A stretch of DNA of 64,000 bases from Fumia sp045615345. Lineage in GTDB: Bacteria > Bacillota > Clostridia > Oscillospirales > Ruminococcaceae. The notes below the pieces were generated by a model. That model ran no database searches, was not told the origin of the DNA, and worked only from the letters and a program-made list of their open reading frames with translations. The stretch lies in contig JAZLER010000011.1 of assembly GCA_045615345.1 (NCBI GenBank), positions 1 to 64,000 on the forward strand, given 5' to 3'. This document shows positions 52,116 to 60,569 of this stretch, one piece after another. Position 1 is the stretch's first letter; every line of letters starts with the position of its first letter. Made by a program: the position numbers and the translations under genes.

Positions 52116-53168
52116 ATGAGTAATACAAATAAAGCTTTTCTTCTTTTGGAAGATGGCACACTTTTTGAAGGAAAAAATTTTGGTATGGCGGGTACCACCA
52201 TCGGCGAAGTTGTGTTCTCCACTTCGATGGTAGGTTATCAAGAAGCCATCACCGACCCTTGCTACTGTGGTCAGATTTTAGTGCAGACCTTCCCTCTTAT
52301 CGGTAACTACGGCACAAACAAAGAAGATATGACATCCGATAAGGCGCATCTCAAAGGTTATATAGTAAGAGAATGGTGTGAAAAGCCTTCCAACTACCGT
52401 ATGGAAGAAGATATCGACTCTTTCCTTAAAAAGATGGGAGTAATAGGTATATATGATATCGATACCCGCCATCTTACAAGAATTTTAAGAAGCAAAGGCA
52501 GTATGAAAGGTATGATTACAACCGAAGAAATCACCGATACTGCTGTGAAAGAAATCAAGGAATATAGTCTTAAGAACCTTGTAAAAGAAGTAACAGAAGC
52601 TGATGCCAGAAAAGTTTGTGACGGTGATAAAAAAGTAGCTGTTATAAATTTTGGTAACTATGAATACATCGTTAACAACTTAAAAGACTGTGAAGTTACA
52701 GTTTTCCCTTCCGATACCGATGCAAAAGAGCTTGAAACATTTGATGGTATCGTATTGACCGAGGGTCCAGGTAACCCCTATGACAACGAAAAGGCTATCG
52801 AAACTGTAAAAGCACTTCTTGGAAAACCTATGCTCGGTATAGGTCTTGGCCATCAGATTTTAGCTATCGCTAACGGATTTAAGTGCGAAAAGATGCCTCA
52901 CGGACACCGTGGTGCTTCTCAGCCCGTTGTTGATAAATCCAAGGGTAAAACCTACATCACAACACAAAACCACGGATATGTTGTTACAGATGTTGATGAA
53001 ACTAAGGCTGAAATCCGTTTTAAAAACGCAAACGATTCAAGTGTTGAAGGACTTGTCTACAAAAATATCCCTGCTATTTCGGTTCAGTTCAGACCCACTG
53101 TTGACCGTTCAAGACAGGATACAGCATTTTTGTACAACGAATTTTTAAATGCCCTGAAAGGAAGATAA
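52116..53168 (+). CDS. carA: Carbamoyl-phosphate synthase small subunit with degenerate glutaminase site
   Basis: 350 residues. The N-terminal CarA domain is normal (GEVVFSTSMVGYQEAITDP, IDTRHLTR). The C-terminal GATase-1 domain is not: the nucleophile motif GxCLGHQ is GIGLGHQ, so the Cys is Gly243 (codon at 52842), and the conserved QGHPE is QFRPT, so the catalytic His and Glu are Arg326 and Thr328. NGPGDP is also EGPGNP. Fold-supporting segments such as TQNHGYVV remain and the frame is open. It should be unable to hydrolyse glutamine; CarB would then use free ammonia, as in animal CPS I. The start follows GGAGG; a TTG 12 bp earlier is rejected. Confidence 0.92.
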   Translation: MSNTNKAFLLLEDGTLFEGKNFGMAGTTIGEVVFSTSMVGYQEAITDPCYCGQILVQTFPLIGNYGTNKEDMTSDKAHLKGYIVREWCEKPSNYRMEEDIDSFLKKMGVIGIYDIDTRHLTRILRSKGSMKGMITTEEITDTAVKEIKEYSLKNLVKEVTEADARKVCDGDKKVAVINFGNYEYIVNNLKDCEVTVFPSDTDAKELETFDGIVLTEGPGNPYDNEKAIETVKALLGKPMLGIGLGHQILAIANGFKCEKMPHGHRGASQPVVDKSKGKTYITTQNHGYVVTDVDETKAEIRFKNANDSSVEGLVYKNIPAISVQFRPTVDRSRQDTAFLYNEFLNALKGR

Positions 53169-53171
53169 ACT

Positions 53172-56100
53172 ATGCCACTGAGAAACGATATTAAAAAAGT
53201 CCTTGTTATCGGCTCAGGTCCGATTATTATCGGACAGGCTGCTGAGTTTGACTATGCCGGAACTCAGGCATGCAGGGCTTTGAAAGAAGAAGGACTTGAA
53301 GTTGTTTTAATCAACTCAAATCCCGCTACAATTATGACCGACAAAGCAATGGCTGATAAGATTTATATCGAGCCTCTTACTTTGGATGTTATCAAAAGAG
53401 TAATTGAAATTGAAAAACCCGACAGTGTTTTGTCGACCCTCGGTGGTCAGACAGGTCTTACCCTTTCTATGCAGCTTGCAAAGGAAGGTTTCCTCGATGA
53501 GCACAATGTAAAACTTCTGGGTGCAGACCCTGAAACCATTGACAAAGCTGAAGACCGCCAGAGCTTTAAAGATACTATGGAAGCTATCGGCGAACCCTGT
53601 ATTCCATCAAAAGTTGTTACAACGGTTGAGGATGCTGTAGATTTTGCAAAAGAGATTGACTACCCCGTTATCGTACGCCCTGCTTTCACTTTGGGTGGTA
53701 CAGGCGGTGGTATCGCATATAACGAAGATGAACTTCGTGACATTTCTATTAATGGCTTAAGACTCTCCCCCATTACCCAGATTCTTATCGAAAAATGTAT
53801 CTCAGGCTGGAAAGAAATTGAGTTTGAGGTAATCAGGGACTCCCACGACAACTGTATCACAGTATGTTCTATGGAAAACTTTGACCCTGTTGGTGTTCAC
53901 ACAGGTGACTCTATCGTTGTGGCACCTGCCGTTACCCTTTCCCCAAAAGAATACAATATGTTAAGGGCTGCAGCTTTGAACATCGTATCTGAGCTTAAGG
54001 TTGAAGGTGGTTGTAACTGTCAGTTTGCCCTCTACCCTGAAAGTGATGAATATGCAGTAATCGAGGTAAACCCCCGTGTTTCCCGTTCTTCTGCACTTGC
54101 ATCCAAGGCAACAGGTTATCCTATTGCAAAGGTTGCTACCAAAATCGCTATTGGATATACTCTTGACGAAATCGTAAACGCAGTTACAGGTAATACCTAC
54201 GCTTGTTTTGAACCTGCTATTGACTACCTCGTTGTTAAGTTCCCCAAATGGCCGTTTGATAAATTTGTTTATGCAAAACGAACACTCGGCACACAGATGA
54301 AAGCTACCGGTGAAGTTATGAGTATCGGTACTTCCTTTGAACAGGGTATTATGAAAGCGGTAAGAGGTATTGAACTTGGTCTTGATACCCTCACTCTCCC
54401 CGACTTTGAAGAGCTTTCCGACAACGAAGTAAAAGAATCCCTCTCTGTTATTGATGACCGCCGTATCTTTATGGTTTATGAAGCTTTAAAACGCGGTATC
54501 ACCCCAGAAGAAGTGCACAGCATTACAATGATTGATGAGTGGTTCCTTTACAAGATGCTCAATCTTATAAATCTTGAAAACGAGCTAAAAAAAGGAAACC
54601 TTTCAGATAAGCTTTACCTTAAGGCTAAAAAGATGGGTTATCTTGACTCCACCATCAAACGCCTTTCAGGCTGTGAGGTAACTCCCAAGTTCTCCTCCTA
54701 TAAGCTTGTTGATACCTGTGCTGCTGAGTTTGAAGCTAAAACTCCTTACTTCTACTCTACCTATGACGAAGAAAACGAAGCAAAAGAGTTTATTGAAAAA
54801 CAAAATAGTAACAAGAAAAAAGTTATTGTTTTCGGTTCAGGTCCTATAAGAATCGGTCAGGGTATCGAGTTTGACTACTGCTGTGTTCACTGCGTATGGG
54901 CACTTAAAAAAGCAGGCTATGAAGCAATTATTGCGAACAACAACCCCGAAACTGTTTCTACTGACTTTGATACAGGCGACCGTCTTTATTTCGACCCTCT
55001 CACAAAAGAGGATGTAAGAAACCTTATTGAAACCGAAAAACCTTATGGCGTTGTTGTACAGTTTGGTGGACAGACCGCTATCAAGCTTACTAAATTCTTA
55101 GACGAGCTCGGCGTTAACATCCTCGGTACTTCCTGTGACAGTATTGACGAAGCTGAAGACAGAGAACGCTTTGATGCTTTGCTTGAGCGTTGTGGCATTC
55201 CCAGACCTCAGGGTCATACAATCTTTACAACTGAAGAAGCATTAAAAGCTGCCAACGAACTCGGCTACCCTGTTTTGCTCCGTCCCTCATATGTTCTTGG
55301 CGGTCAGAATATGATTATCGCTCACTCCGACAAAGACGTTACTGAGTATATGACAATCATCACTTCTCACGAGCTTGAAAACCCCGTTCTTATCGACAAA
55401 TACCTTATGGGTACCGAAGTTGAGGTTGATGCTATCTCCGATGGTGAAGACTTCCTTATCCCCGGTATTATGGAACATATTGAAAGAGCCGGTGTACATT
55501 CAGGTGACTCTATTTCCGTTTACCCTGCACAAAAACTTTCTCATCATACAAGGCGTACTCTTATCGAGTATACTGCACGCCTTGCAAGAGAACTCAAGGT
55601 AAAAGGTCTTATCAACATTCAGTATGTTGTATACAACCACGAAGTTTATGTAATCGAGGTTAATCCCCGTTCTTCAAGAACAGTTCCTTATATCAGTAAG
55701 GTAACGGGTGTACCGATGGTTTCTCTCGCAACTGAAATAGTACTCGGCAAGAAACTTAAAGATTTGGGATACGGCACAGGCCTTTACCCCGAAGCTCCCT
55801 ATGTTGCAGTAAAAGTTCCCGTGTTCAGTTTTGCAAAACTCATTAATGTTGATACTCACTTAGGTCCCGAAATGAAGTCTACCGGTGAAGTTTTGGGTAT
55901 TGCAAAAAGTTTTGACGAAGCTTTGCTCAAAGGTCTTATCGCTTCAGGAAACACTATGAAAAAATCAGGCGGTGTTCTTATAACCGTACGAGATGCCGAT
56001 AAACAGGAAGTACTTGAAGTTGCTGATAAGTTTGAATCTTTGGGATTTGACCTTTACGCAACAAGCGGTACAGCAACTCTTCTTAACCGCAATATGATTG

Positions 56101-56363
56101 CAACTAATGTGGTTAAGAAAATCAGCGATGACCCCGATAACAACATTCTTACTTTGCTTGACAGCGGTAAAATTGATTATGTTATCTCCACTTCCGAAAA
56201 AGGCCGTCAGCCTGCCCGTGACAGTGTAAAAATCAGGAGAAAAGCAGTTGAGCGTTCTATCTGCTGTCTTACTTCTATCGATACTGCAAACGCTATTGCA
56301 GATGTTTTGGCACTTGATAAAACTATTGACGATATTGATCTTGTTGATGTCACAAAAATCTAA
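53172..56363 (+). CDS. carB: Carbamoyl-phosphate synthase large subunit
   Basis: 1,063 residues, full length. Two homologous ATP-grasp halves start with VLVIGSGPIIIGQAAEFDYAG and VIVFGSGPIRIGQGIEFDYCC; RPAFTLGGTGGG and RPSYVLGGQNM are the ATP-grasp loops, and VIEVNPRVSRSSALASKATG carries metal ligands. The C-terminal allosteric domain (about 930-1063) is present, so UMP-type control is likely. Starts 3 bp after carA. Because its glutaminase partner lacks the catalytic triad, ammonia is the probable nitrogen source. Confidence 0.96.
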   Translation: MPLRNDIKKVLVIGSGPIIIGQAAEFDYAGTQACRALKEEGLEVVLINSNPATIMTDKAMADKIYIEPLTLDVIKRVIEIEKPDSVLSTLGGQTGLTLSMQLAKEGFLDEHNVKLLGADPETIDKAEDRQSFKDTMEAIGEPCIPSKVVTTVEDAVDFAKEIDYPVIVRPAFTLGGTGGGIAYNEDELRDISINGLRLSPITQILIEKCISGWKEIEFEVIRDSHDNCITVCSMENFDPVGVHTGDSIVVAPAVTLSPKEYNMLRAAALNIVSELKVEGGCNCQFALYPESDEYAVIEVNPRVSRSSALASKATGYPIAKVATKIAIGYTLDEIVNAVTGNTYACFEPAIDYLVVKFPKWPFDKFVYAKRTLGTQMKATGEVMSIGTSFEQGIMKAVRGIELGLDTLTLPDFEELSDNEVKESLSVIDDRRIFMVYEALKRGITPEEVHSITMIDEWFLYKMLNLINLENELKKGNLSDKLYLKAKKMGYLDSTIKRLSGCEVTPKFSSYKLVDTCAAEFEAKTPYFYSTYDEENEAKEFIEKQNSNKKKVIVFGSGPIRIGQGIEFDYCCVHCVWALKKAGYEAIIANNNPETVSTDFDTGDRLYFDPLTKEDVRNLIETEKPYGVVVQFGGQTAIKLTKFLDELGVNILGTSCDSIDEAEDRERFDALLERCGIPRPQGHTIFTTEEALKAANELGYPVLLRPSYVLGGQNMIIAHSDKDVTEYMTIITSHELENPVLIDKYLMGTEVEVDAISDGEDFLIPGIMEHIERAGVHSGDSISVYPAQKLSHHTRRTLIEYTARLARELKVKGLINIQYVVYNHEVYVIEVNPRSSRTVPYISKVTGVPMVSLATEIVLGKKLKDLGYGTGLYPEAPYVAVKVPVFSFAKLINVDTHLGPEMKSTGEVLGIAKSFDEALLKGLIASGNTMKKSGGVLITVRDADKQEVLEVADKFESLGFDLYATSGTATLLNRNMIATNVVKKISDDPDNNILTLLDSGKIDYVISTSEKGRQPARDSVKIRRKAVERSICCLTSIDTANAIADVLALDKTIDDIDLVDVTKI

Positions 56364-56365
56364 AT

Positions 56366-56400
56366 CCAAGCCCCAATCTTAAAGATTGGGGCTTTCTCTT
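56366..56400 (+). terminator. Terminator of the pyr operon
   Basis: 13-bp stem AAGCCCCAATCTT/AAGATTGGGGCTT with a very small loop and a T-rich tail. Confidence 0.85.
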
Positions 56401-56427
56401 TACAAATCAGGAAAAAGAGGTTAAAAT
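56399..56427 (+). promoter_or_regulatory. Promoter of pncA-pncB
   Basis: TTTACA, 17-bp spacer, TAAAAT, about 20 bp before pncA. Confidence 0.65.
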
Positions 56428-56446
56428 ATAACAAAGGAGTGGTTTT

Positions 56447-56971
56447 ATGAAAAAAGCATTTGTCGTTGTAGATTTTCAGAATGATTTTGTCACAGGCAGT
56501 TTGGGTTTCCCCGAGGCTGTGGCATTAGACGAAAAGATTTCCGCAAGAATTGAAAAATGTCTTGAAAACGGCTACGATTTAATCTACACTTTTGATACAC
56601 ATTACGATAACTATCTTAGTACTCAGGAAGGCAAAAAGCTCCCTGTCCCCCATTGTATCAAAGGTACAGAGGGTTATGAAATTTACGGGAAAACCGCTTC
56701 ATATTTGAGTTTTGCAAAAACAAAAATTGACAAGAATGTTTTCGGCAGTTTAGAACTCGGTGAATTCCTAAAAGAAGAAAACTATGATATAGTTGAGCTT
56801 TGCGGACTTGTTTCAAATATCTGCGTTATTTCAAACGCAGTTATCGCAAAATCCGCACTCCCCGAAGCACAGATAATTGTAGACTCCTCTCTTACAGCAG
56901 GTGCTAACTTATCAATGCACGAAAAATCACTCGATGTTATGGAAGGCTTACAGATTGAGGTAATAAGATGA
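56447..56971 (+). CDS. pncA: Nicotinamidase-like isochorismatase-family hydrolase
   Basis: 174 residues. Catalytic triad positions of nicotinamidases are visible: Asp in VVDFQNDF (residue 9), Lys in IDKNVFGS near residue 90 and Cys in CGLVSNICVISNA near residue 125; metal ligands in DTHYDNY near residue 49. Converts nicotinamide to nicotinate. The stop overlaps the start of nicotinate phosphoribosyltransferase (ATGA), which strongly supports this function within the broad family. Confidence 0.88.
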   Translation: MKKAFVVVDFQNDFVTGSLGFPEAVALDEKISARIEKCLENGYDLIYTFDTHYDNYLSTQEGKKLPVPHCIKGTEGYEIYGKTASYLSFAKTKIDKNVFGSLELGEFLKEENYDIVELCGLVSNICVISNAVIAKSALPEAQIIVDSSLTAGANLSMHEKSLDVMEGLQIEVIR

Positions 56972-58413
56972 TAAGACAAAACTATACTATGCTTTGCGAT
57001 TTCTATGAACTCACAATGGCTAACGGATATTATAAAAACAAAATGAGCAAAGAAATCGCATACTTTGACCTGTTTTACAGACAAGTCCCAGATAAAGGCG
57101 GTTTTGCAATTGCGGCAGGACTTGAACAGGTTGTAGAATATATAAACAATCTTCATTTTACCGAAGATGATATTGAGTTTTTAAAAAGCAAAAATCTTTT
57201 TGACGAAGAGTTTTTAAGTTACCTTAAAAACTTCAGATTTACAGGCGACATTTACGCTGTTCCCGAAGGTACCCCCGTATTTCCCGGGGAACCATTACTG
57301 ACAGTAAAGGCCCCTGCCATTGAAGCTCAGTTTATCGAAACCTATCTTTTACTTGCAATAAACCACCAGTCGCTCATCGCGACAAAAGCTAACAGAATTG
57401 TAAGAGCGGCTAAGGGCAGAAGTGTAGCTGAATTCGGTTCGCGCCGTGCACAGGGCGCTGACGGTGCCGTTTTAGGGGCAAGAGCTTCCTATATCGGTGG
57501 TTGCAGTGGTACTGCCTGCACAATTTCCGACAGAGATTATATGGTCCCTGCCACAGGTACTATGGCTCATTCATGGGTGCAGATGTTTGACACCGAATAT
57601 GAAGCATTCAAAACATACTGTGAAACCTACCCCAATAACACTACACTGTTGGTTGACACCTATAATGTTTTGGAAAGCGGTGTCCCCAATGCAATCAGGG
57701 CTTTTAAAGAGGTTTTAGTGCCGAAAGGCATCACAAATTTCGGAATACGCCTCGACTCGGGTGATATTACCTATCTTTCAAAAAAAGCACGAAAGATGCT
57801 CGATGATGCAGGACTTAACACTTGTAAGATAGTAGCATCTAACTCGCTTGATGAGTTTATAATCAGGGACCTTGTTTTACAGGGCGCTGAAATTGATATT
57901 TTCGGTGTTGGTGAACGCCTTGTAACCGCTAAAAGTGACCCCGTTTTCGGTGGTGTTTATAAACTTGTAGCCAAAGAAAAAGATGGCGAAATCATCCCGA
58001 AAATCAAAATCAGCGAAAATGCAGGTAAAGTCACTACCCCCCACTTCAAAAAGGTTTATCGCCTCACAGAAAAAGCAACAGGCAAAGCTATTGCCGATTT
58101 AATCTGTGTTTATGATGAAACTATTGACGACAATAAGCCTTTGGAAATCTTTGACCCGAACCATACATGGAAACGCAAAACAATTACTGATTTTGAAGCG
58201 AAGGAATTACTTGTTCCTATATTTGAAAACGGTGAACTTGTTTATGATCTCCCTAAAATAGATGAAATCAGGGATTACTGTAAAGTTCAGGTAGAAACCC
58301 TCTGGGATGAGGTAAAACGATTTGAAAACCCACACACTTATTATGTGGATCTTTCTCAGAAACTCTGGGATATTAAATACAGTCTTTTGAATAAAAATAA
58401 GGCTCAGGACTAA
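56968..58413 (+). CDS. pncB: Nicotinate phosphoribosyltransferase
   Basis: 481 residues. NCDF-like YTMLCDFYELTMANGY at the N-terminus, VAEFGSRRAQGADGA, GTMAHSWVQMF with the phospho-accepting His, and RLDSGDITYLSKKARK. Makes nicotinate mononucleotide from nicotinate, PRPP and ATP. Overlaps pncA by 4 bp; together they form the NAD salvage route from nicotinamide. Confidence 0.95.
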   Translation: MIRQNYTMLCDFYELTMANGYYKNKMSKEIAYFDLFYRQVPDKGGFAIAAGLEQVVEYINNLHFTEDDIEFLKSKNLFDEEFLSYLKNFRFTGDIYAVPEGTPVFPGEPLLTVKAPAIEAQFIETYLLLAINHQSLIATKANRIVRAAKGRSVAEFGSRRAQGADGAVLGARASYIGGCSGTACTISDRDYMVPATGTMAHSWVQMFDTEYEAFKTYCETYPNNTTLLVDTYNVLESGVPNAIRAFKEVLVPKGITNFGIRLDSGDITYLSKKARKMLDDAGLNTCKIVASNSLDEFIIRDLVLQGAEIDIFGVGERLVTAKSDPVFGGVYKLVAKEKDGEIIPKIKISENAGKVTTPHFKKVYRLTEKATGKAIADLICVYDETIDDNKPLEIFDPNHTWKRKTITDFEAKELLVPIFENGELVYDLPKIDEIRDYCKVQVETLWDEVKRFENPHTYYVDLSQKLWDIKYSLLNKNKAQD

Positions 58414-58430
58414 TCCTGAGCCTTTCTTTT
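58399..58430 (+). terminator. Terminator after pncB
   Basis: 11-bp stem AAGGCTCAGGA/TCCTGAGCCTT with a 4-nt loop and a T-rich tail; the left arm overlaps the end of pncB. Confidence 0.85.
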
Positions 58431-58438
58431 GGAAAAAA

Positions 58439-58774
58439 TTATTCAATTCCGAGTTCTGTTTTAGCTTCAGCCACCCACTGTTCTACTGTGCCGTACCAAG
58501 TGATCATTTCAGCCAATGTTTCTTCAGCAATTTCTTCTTCACCTTCGAGCATTTCTTTATGCTGAATCATAACATTTGCCAATTCAACCATACCATTGAT
58601 GATTTCTTCATCATATGCATCGGGATTTTCGTTAATAACATCAGCAAATTCATCAAATGCAGTGGAAGCTTTGTTGAATGCATCAATCGCGGGCTGTCTG
58701 TCAATGCCGCCTGCACAAGCAACCAAAGAAAGGGACATAATAACTGCCATTAAGAACGCAATAATTTTCTTCAT
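58439..58774 (-). CDS. Small lipoprotein of unknown function
   Basis: 111 residues. Lipoprotein signal peptide with lipobox LVAC at Cys20, then a strongly acidic, helix-prone mature part of about 90 residues (FNKASTAFDEFADVIN, GMVELANVMIQHKEML). No enzyme motif. It has its own promoter and lies beside uppP on the same strand but is transcribed separately. GGAGG precedes the start. Likely a small membrane-anchored helical-bundle protein. Confidence 0.8.
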   Translation of the reverse strand: MKKIIAFLMAVIMSLSLVACAGGIDRQPAIDAFNKASTAFDEFADVINENPDAYDEEIINGMVELANVMIQHKEMLEGEEEIAEETLAEMITWYGTVEQWVAEAKTELGIE

Positions 58775-58816
58775 TTTAAATTCCTCCTGAAATATGTAGC
58801 TTTCAAGCTTACATAC

Positions 58817-58845
58817 ATTATACTACTTAAACTTCAAATTGTAAA
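58817..58845 (-). promoter_or_regulatory. Promoter of the small lipoprotein gene
   Basis: Minus-strand TTTACA, 17-bp spacer, TATAAT. Confidence 0.75.
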
Positions 58846-58852
58846 GCATCTG

Positions 58853-59686
58853 TTATTTTTTCATCAAGAAATATCCTACTACTAAAATTCCGAGAACTAT
58901 TCTGTACCAGCCGAATGCTTTAAAATCGTGCTTTTTGATATAACCTACAAGGAACTTTATTGCAAGAACAGAAACTATAAACGCAGTTACCATTCCCACA
59001 ACAAGTACTGCAATTTCCATGCCTGTAAAGGCGAAACCAAACTTTAATATCTTGAGAAGGCTCGCACCGAACATAACAGGAATTGCAAGGAAGAATGTAA
59101 ATTCAGCCGCAACAAATCTTGATGTACCGAGTAAAATAGCACCTAAAATTGTAGCGCCAGAGCGCGATGTACCGGGGATTAAAGAAAGCACCTGGAAACC
59201 GCCAATAAGCAAGGCTGTCTTGTAAGAAAGCTCTGTCAAGGAATTTACTTTACAGTCTTTTTTCTTATTATAGTTCTCTACAACAATAAATAAAATACCA
59301 TAAAGTATTAATGTAACAGCAACCGTGATGTAGTTATAAAACATCTCGTCAATCTTGTCGTCAAAAAGAAGTCCTATAACTGCAGCAGGCAGGCAAGCAG
59401 CCACTACCTTAAACCAGAGCGATACAGTTTCTTTTCTTTCTTCGGGCGTTTTCTTCAAAGCAAAGGGATTTAACTTGTTGAAATACAAAACAACTACTGC
59501 CATAATTGCACCAAGCTGAATTACAACGAAAAACATTTCTTTGAAAGCCTCTGACAGATTTAACTTGATAAACTCGTCAACCAAAATCATATGCCCCGTA
59601 CTGCTTATCGGAAGCCATTCTGTGATACCTTCAATAACACCTAAAATTACCGCTTTGATTATTTCTAAAATCTGCAAAAAAATCAT
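58853..59686 (-). CDS. uppP: Undecaprenyl-diphosphatase
   Basis: 277-residue polytopic membrane protein. EGITEWLPISSTGH near residue 20 and LIPGTSRSGATI near residue 170 are the two catalytic signatures of BacA/UppP, which recycles the undecaprenyl carrier for peptidoglycan synthesis. The ATG at 59686 directly touches AAAGGA, so translation may instead start at the TTG three codons later (59677), where the spacing is normal. Confidence 0.95.
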   Translation of the reverse strand: MIFLQILEIIKAVILGVIEGITEWLPISSTGHMILVDEFIKLNLSEAFKEMFFVVIQLGAIMAVVVLYFNKLNPFALKKTPEERKETVSLWFKVVAACLPAAVIGLLFDDKIDEMFYNYITVAVTLILYGILFIVVENYNKKKDCKVNSLTELSYKTALLIGGFQVLSLIPGTSRSGATILGAILLGTSRFVAAEFTFFLAIPVMFGASLLKILKFGFAFTGMEIAVLVVGMVTAFIVSVLAIKFLVGYIKKHDFKAFGWYRIVLGILVVGYFLMKK

Positions 59687-59714
59687 TCCTTTCTCTGTAT
59701 ATACTTATGTATTT

Positions 59715-59743
59715 ATAATATCATCTTATCCCCTTTTTTTCAA
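59715..59743 (-). promoter_or_regulatory. Promoter of uppP
   Basis: Minus-strand TTGAAA, 17-bp spacer, TGATATTAT extended -10. Confidence 0.7.
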
Positions 59744-59751
59744 GTATTTTC

Positions 59752-59780
59752 TTGACAAAATATACATCTTATGATAAAAT
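59752..59780 (+). promoter_or_regulatory. Promoter of tRNA-Leu
   Basis: TTGACA, 17-bp spacer, TGATAAAAT extended -10. Confidence 0.8.
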
Positions 59781-59817
59781 AATTTTGCGTTTTGTACTTT
59801 GCATTTTGCATTTTTAT

Positions 59818-59901
59818 GCGGGTGTGGCGGAACTGGCAGACGCGCCAGACTTAGGATCTGGTGTCCTTGACGTGCAGGTTCAAGTCCTGTCACCCGCACC
59901 A
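59818..59901 (+). tRNA. tRNA-Leu (anticodon TAG)
   Basis: 84-nt class II tRNA: acceptor GCGGGTG, anticodon loop CTTAGGA, a long variable arm (TGTCCTTGACG), T loop TTCAAGT, encoded CCA. Monocistronic. It borders the accessory segment that runs to the window end, so its 3' part is a candidate integration site. Confidence 0.95.
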
Positions 59902-59908
59902 CATTAAA

Positions 59909-59948
59909 GAAACCACAAAGCCTTAAAACACGGGCTTTGTGGTTTTTC
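59909..59948 (+). terminator. Terminator after tRNA-Leu
   Basis: 12-bp stem AACCACAAAGCC/GGCTTTGTGGTT followed by a T5 run. Confidence 0.85.
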
Positions 59949-60010
59949 CTTTATTTCCGGGAAACCATTTTTCCTTTACATTTTCCTTTATTACGGAAAA
60001 ATCATTTATA

Positions 60011-60039
60011 TTGTCAAATTTAGCACTAAGTGATATAAT
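60011..60039 (+). promoter_or_regulatory. Promoter of the small-gene/nuclease segment
   Basis: TTGTCA, 17-bp spacer, TGATATAAT extended -10. It is the only clear promoter before the two small genes and the long ORF, so all may share one transcript. Confidence 0.7.
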
Positions 60040-60070
60040 AATTATAATAATTTTTAAGGGATTGAGCATT

Positions 60071-60307
60071 GTGGTACAGGAACAATTCGCAACAATGATG
60101 CCATATATTAGCGCAAATTTAGTTGCTATGATCGCAGATAAACAAAACATTATCAGCAAAGAAGCTATAACCAAACTATATGCTTCTAAACTTTACGAGG
60201 CGCTTGAAAATGAATAAACAAAAGTGTGGCACTACAGCACACCAATGCTTTATTCGTTGTTTGAGCAAGAAGAAAAGACCGGAACTATACAGTTCCCCGA
60301 TGTGTAA
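60071..60307 (+). pseudogene. Small DUF3791-associated gene interrupted by an in-frame stop
   Basis: GTG start 10 bp after AAGGG. The frame encodes 48 residues ending SKLYEALENE, then TAA at 60215, then continues in the same frame as TKVWHYSTPMLYSLFEQE and ends FPDV with TAA at 60305. The two parts read as one protein of about 78 residues of a kind I associate with DUF3791 genes in Clostridia (helical first half, then a TK(V/L)WH segment). A single base change (GAA to TAA) explains the break. It is a pseudogene, a truncated but used product, or a sequencing error. The frame also extends upstream to 59939 through the terminator, which is not credible. Confidence 0.6.
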
Positions 60308-60319
60308 GGAGGAATATTT

Positions 60320-60535
60320 ATGAGTAAAGAAATGACCTTTGCTGTTTTATGCTTGGAGAGTTATAAGCTGCACCGCAGCTTAACCGGAAAAGCGGTTGTA
60401 AAACTTTTCAGTGACTACGGTGTGTTTGATTATATCTACGAGTTTTATGATGTTCTTCATACCACAGGACACAATTATATCAATAATGATATTGATATTT
60501 ATCTTAAATCCCGTGGAGCAGTAATATCAGCATAA
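60320..60535 (+). CDS. DUF3791 family small protein, antitoxin-like
   Basis: 71 residues with the DUF3791 pattern: FAVLCLESYKLHRSLTGKAV, VKLFSDYGVFDYIYEFYDVLHTTG and a DIDIYLKSRG tail. AAGGAGG precedes the ATG. DUF3791 genes usually sit beside DUF3990 genes (ADP-ribosyltransferase-like toxins) in Firmicutes; none is visible here. Instead the next gene, 34 bp on, is the long nuclease-like ORF. It may be a leftover antitoxin or a regulator of that ORF. Confidence 0.7.
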   Translation: MSKEMTFAVLCLESYKLHRSLTGKAVVKLFSDYGVFDYIYEFYDVLHTTGHNYINNDIDIYLKSRGAVISA

Positions 60536-60569
60536 TTAGCATTTACGATATATAAAGTGAGGAATATAA

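Noticed and set aside
59939..60070. N-terminal extension of the small interrupted gene
   Set aside because: It would start inside the tRNA-Leu terminator and cross the promoter at 60011-60039.
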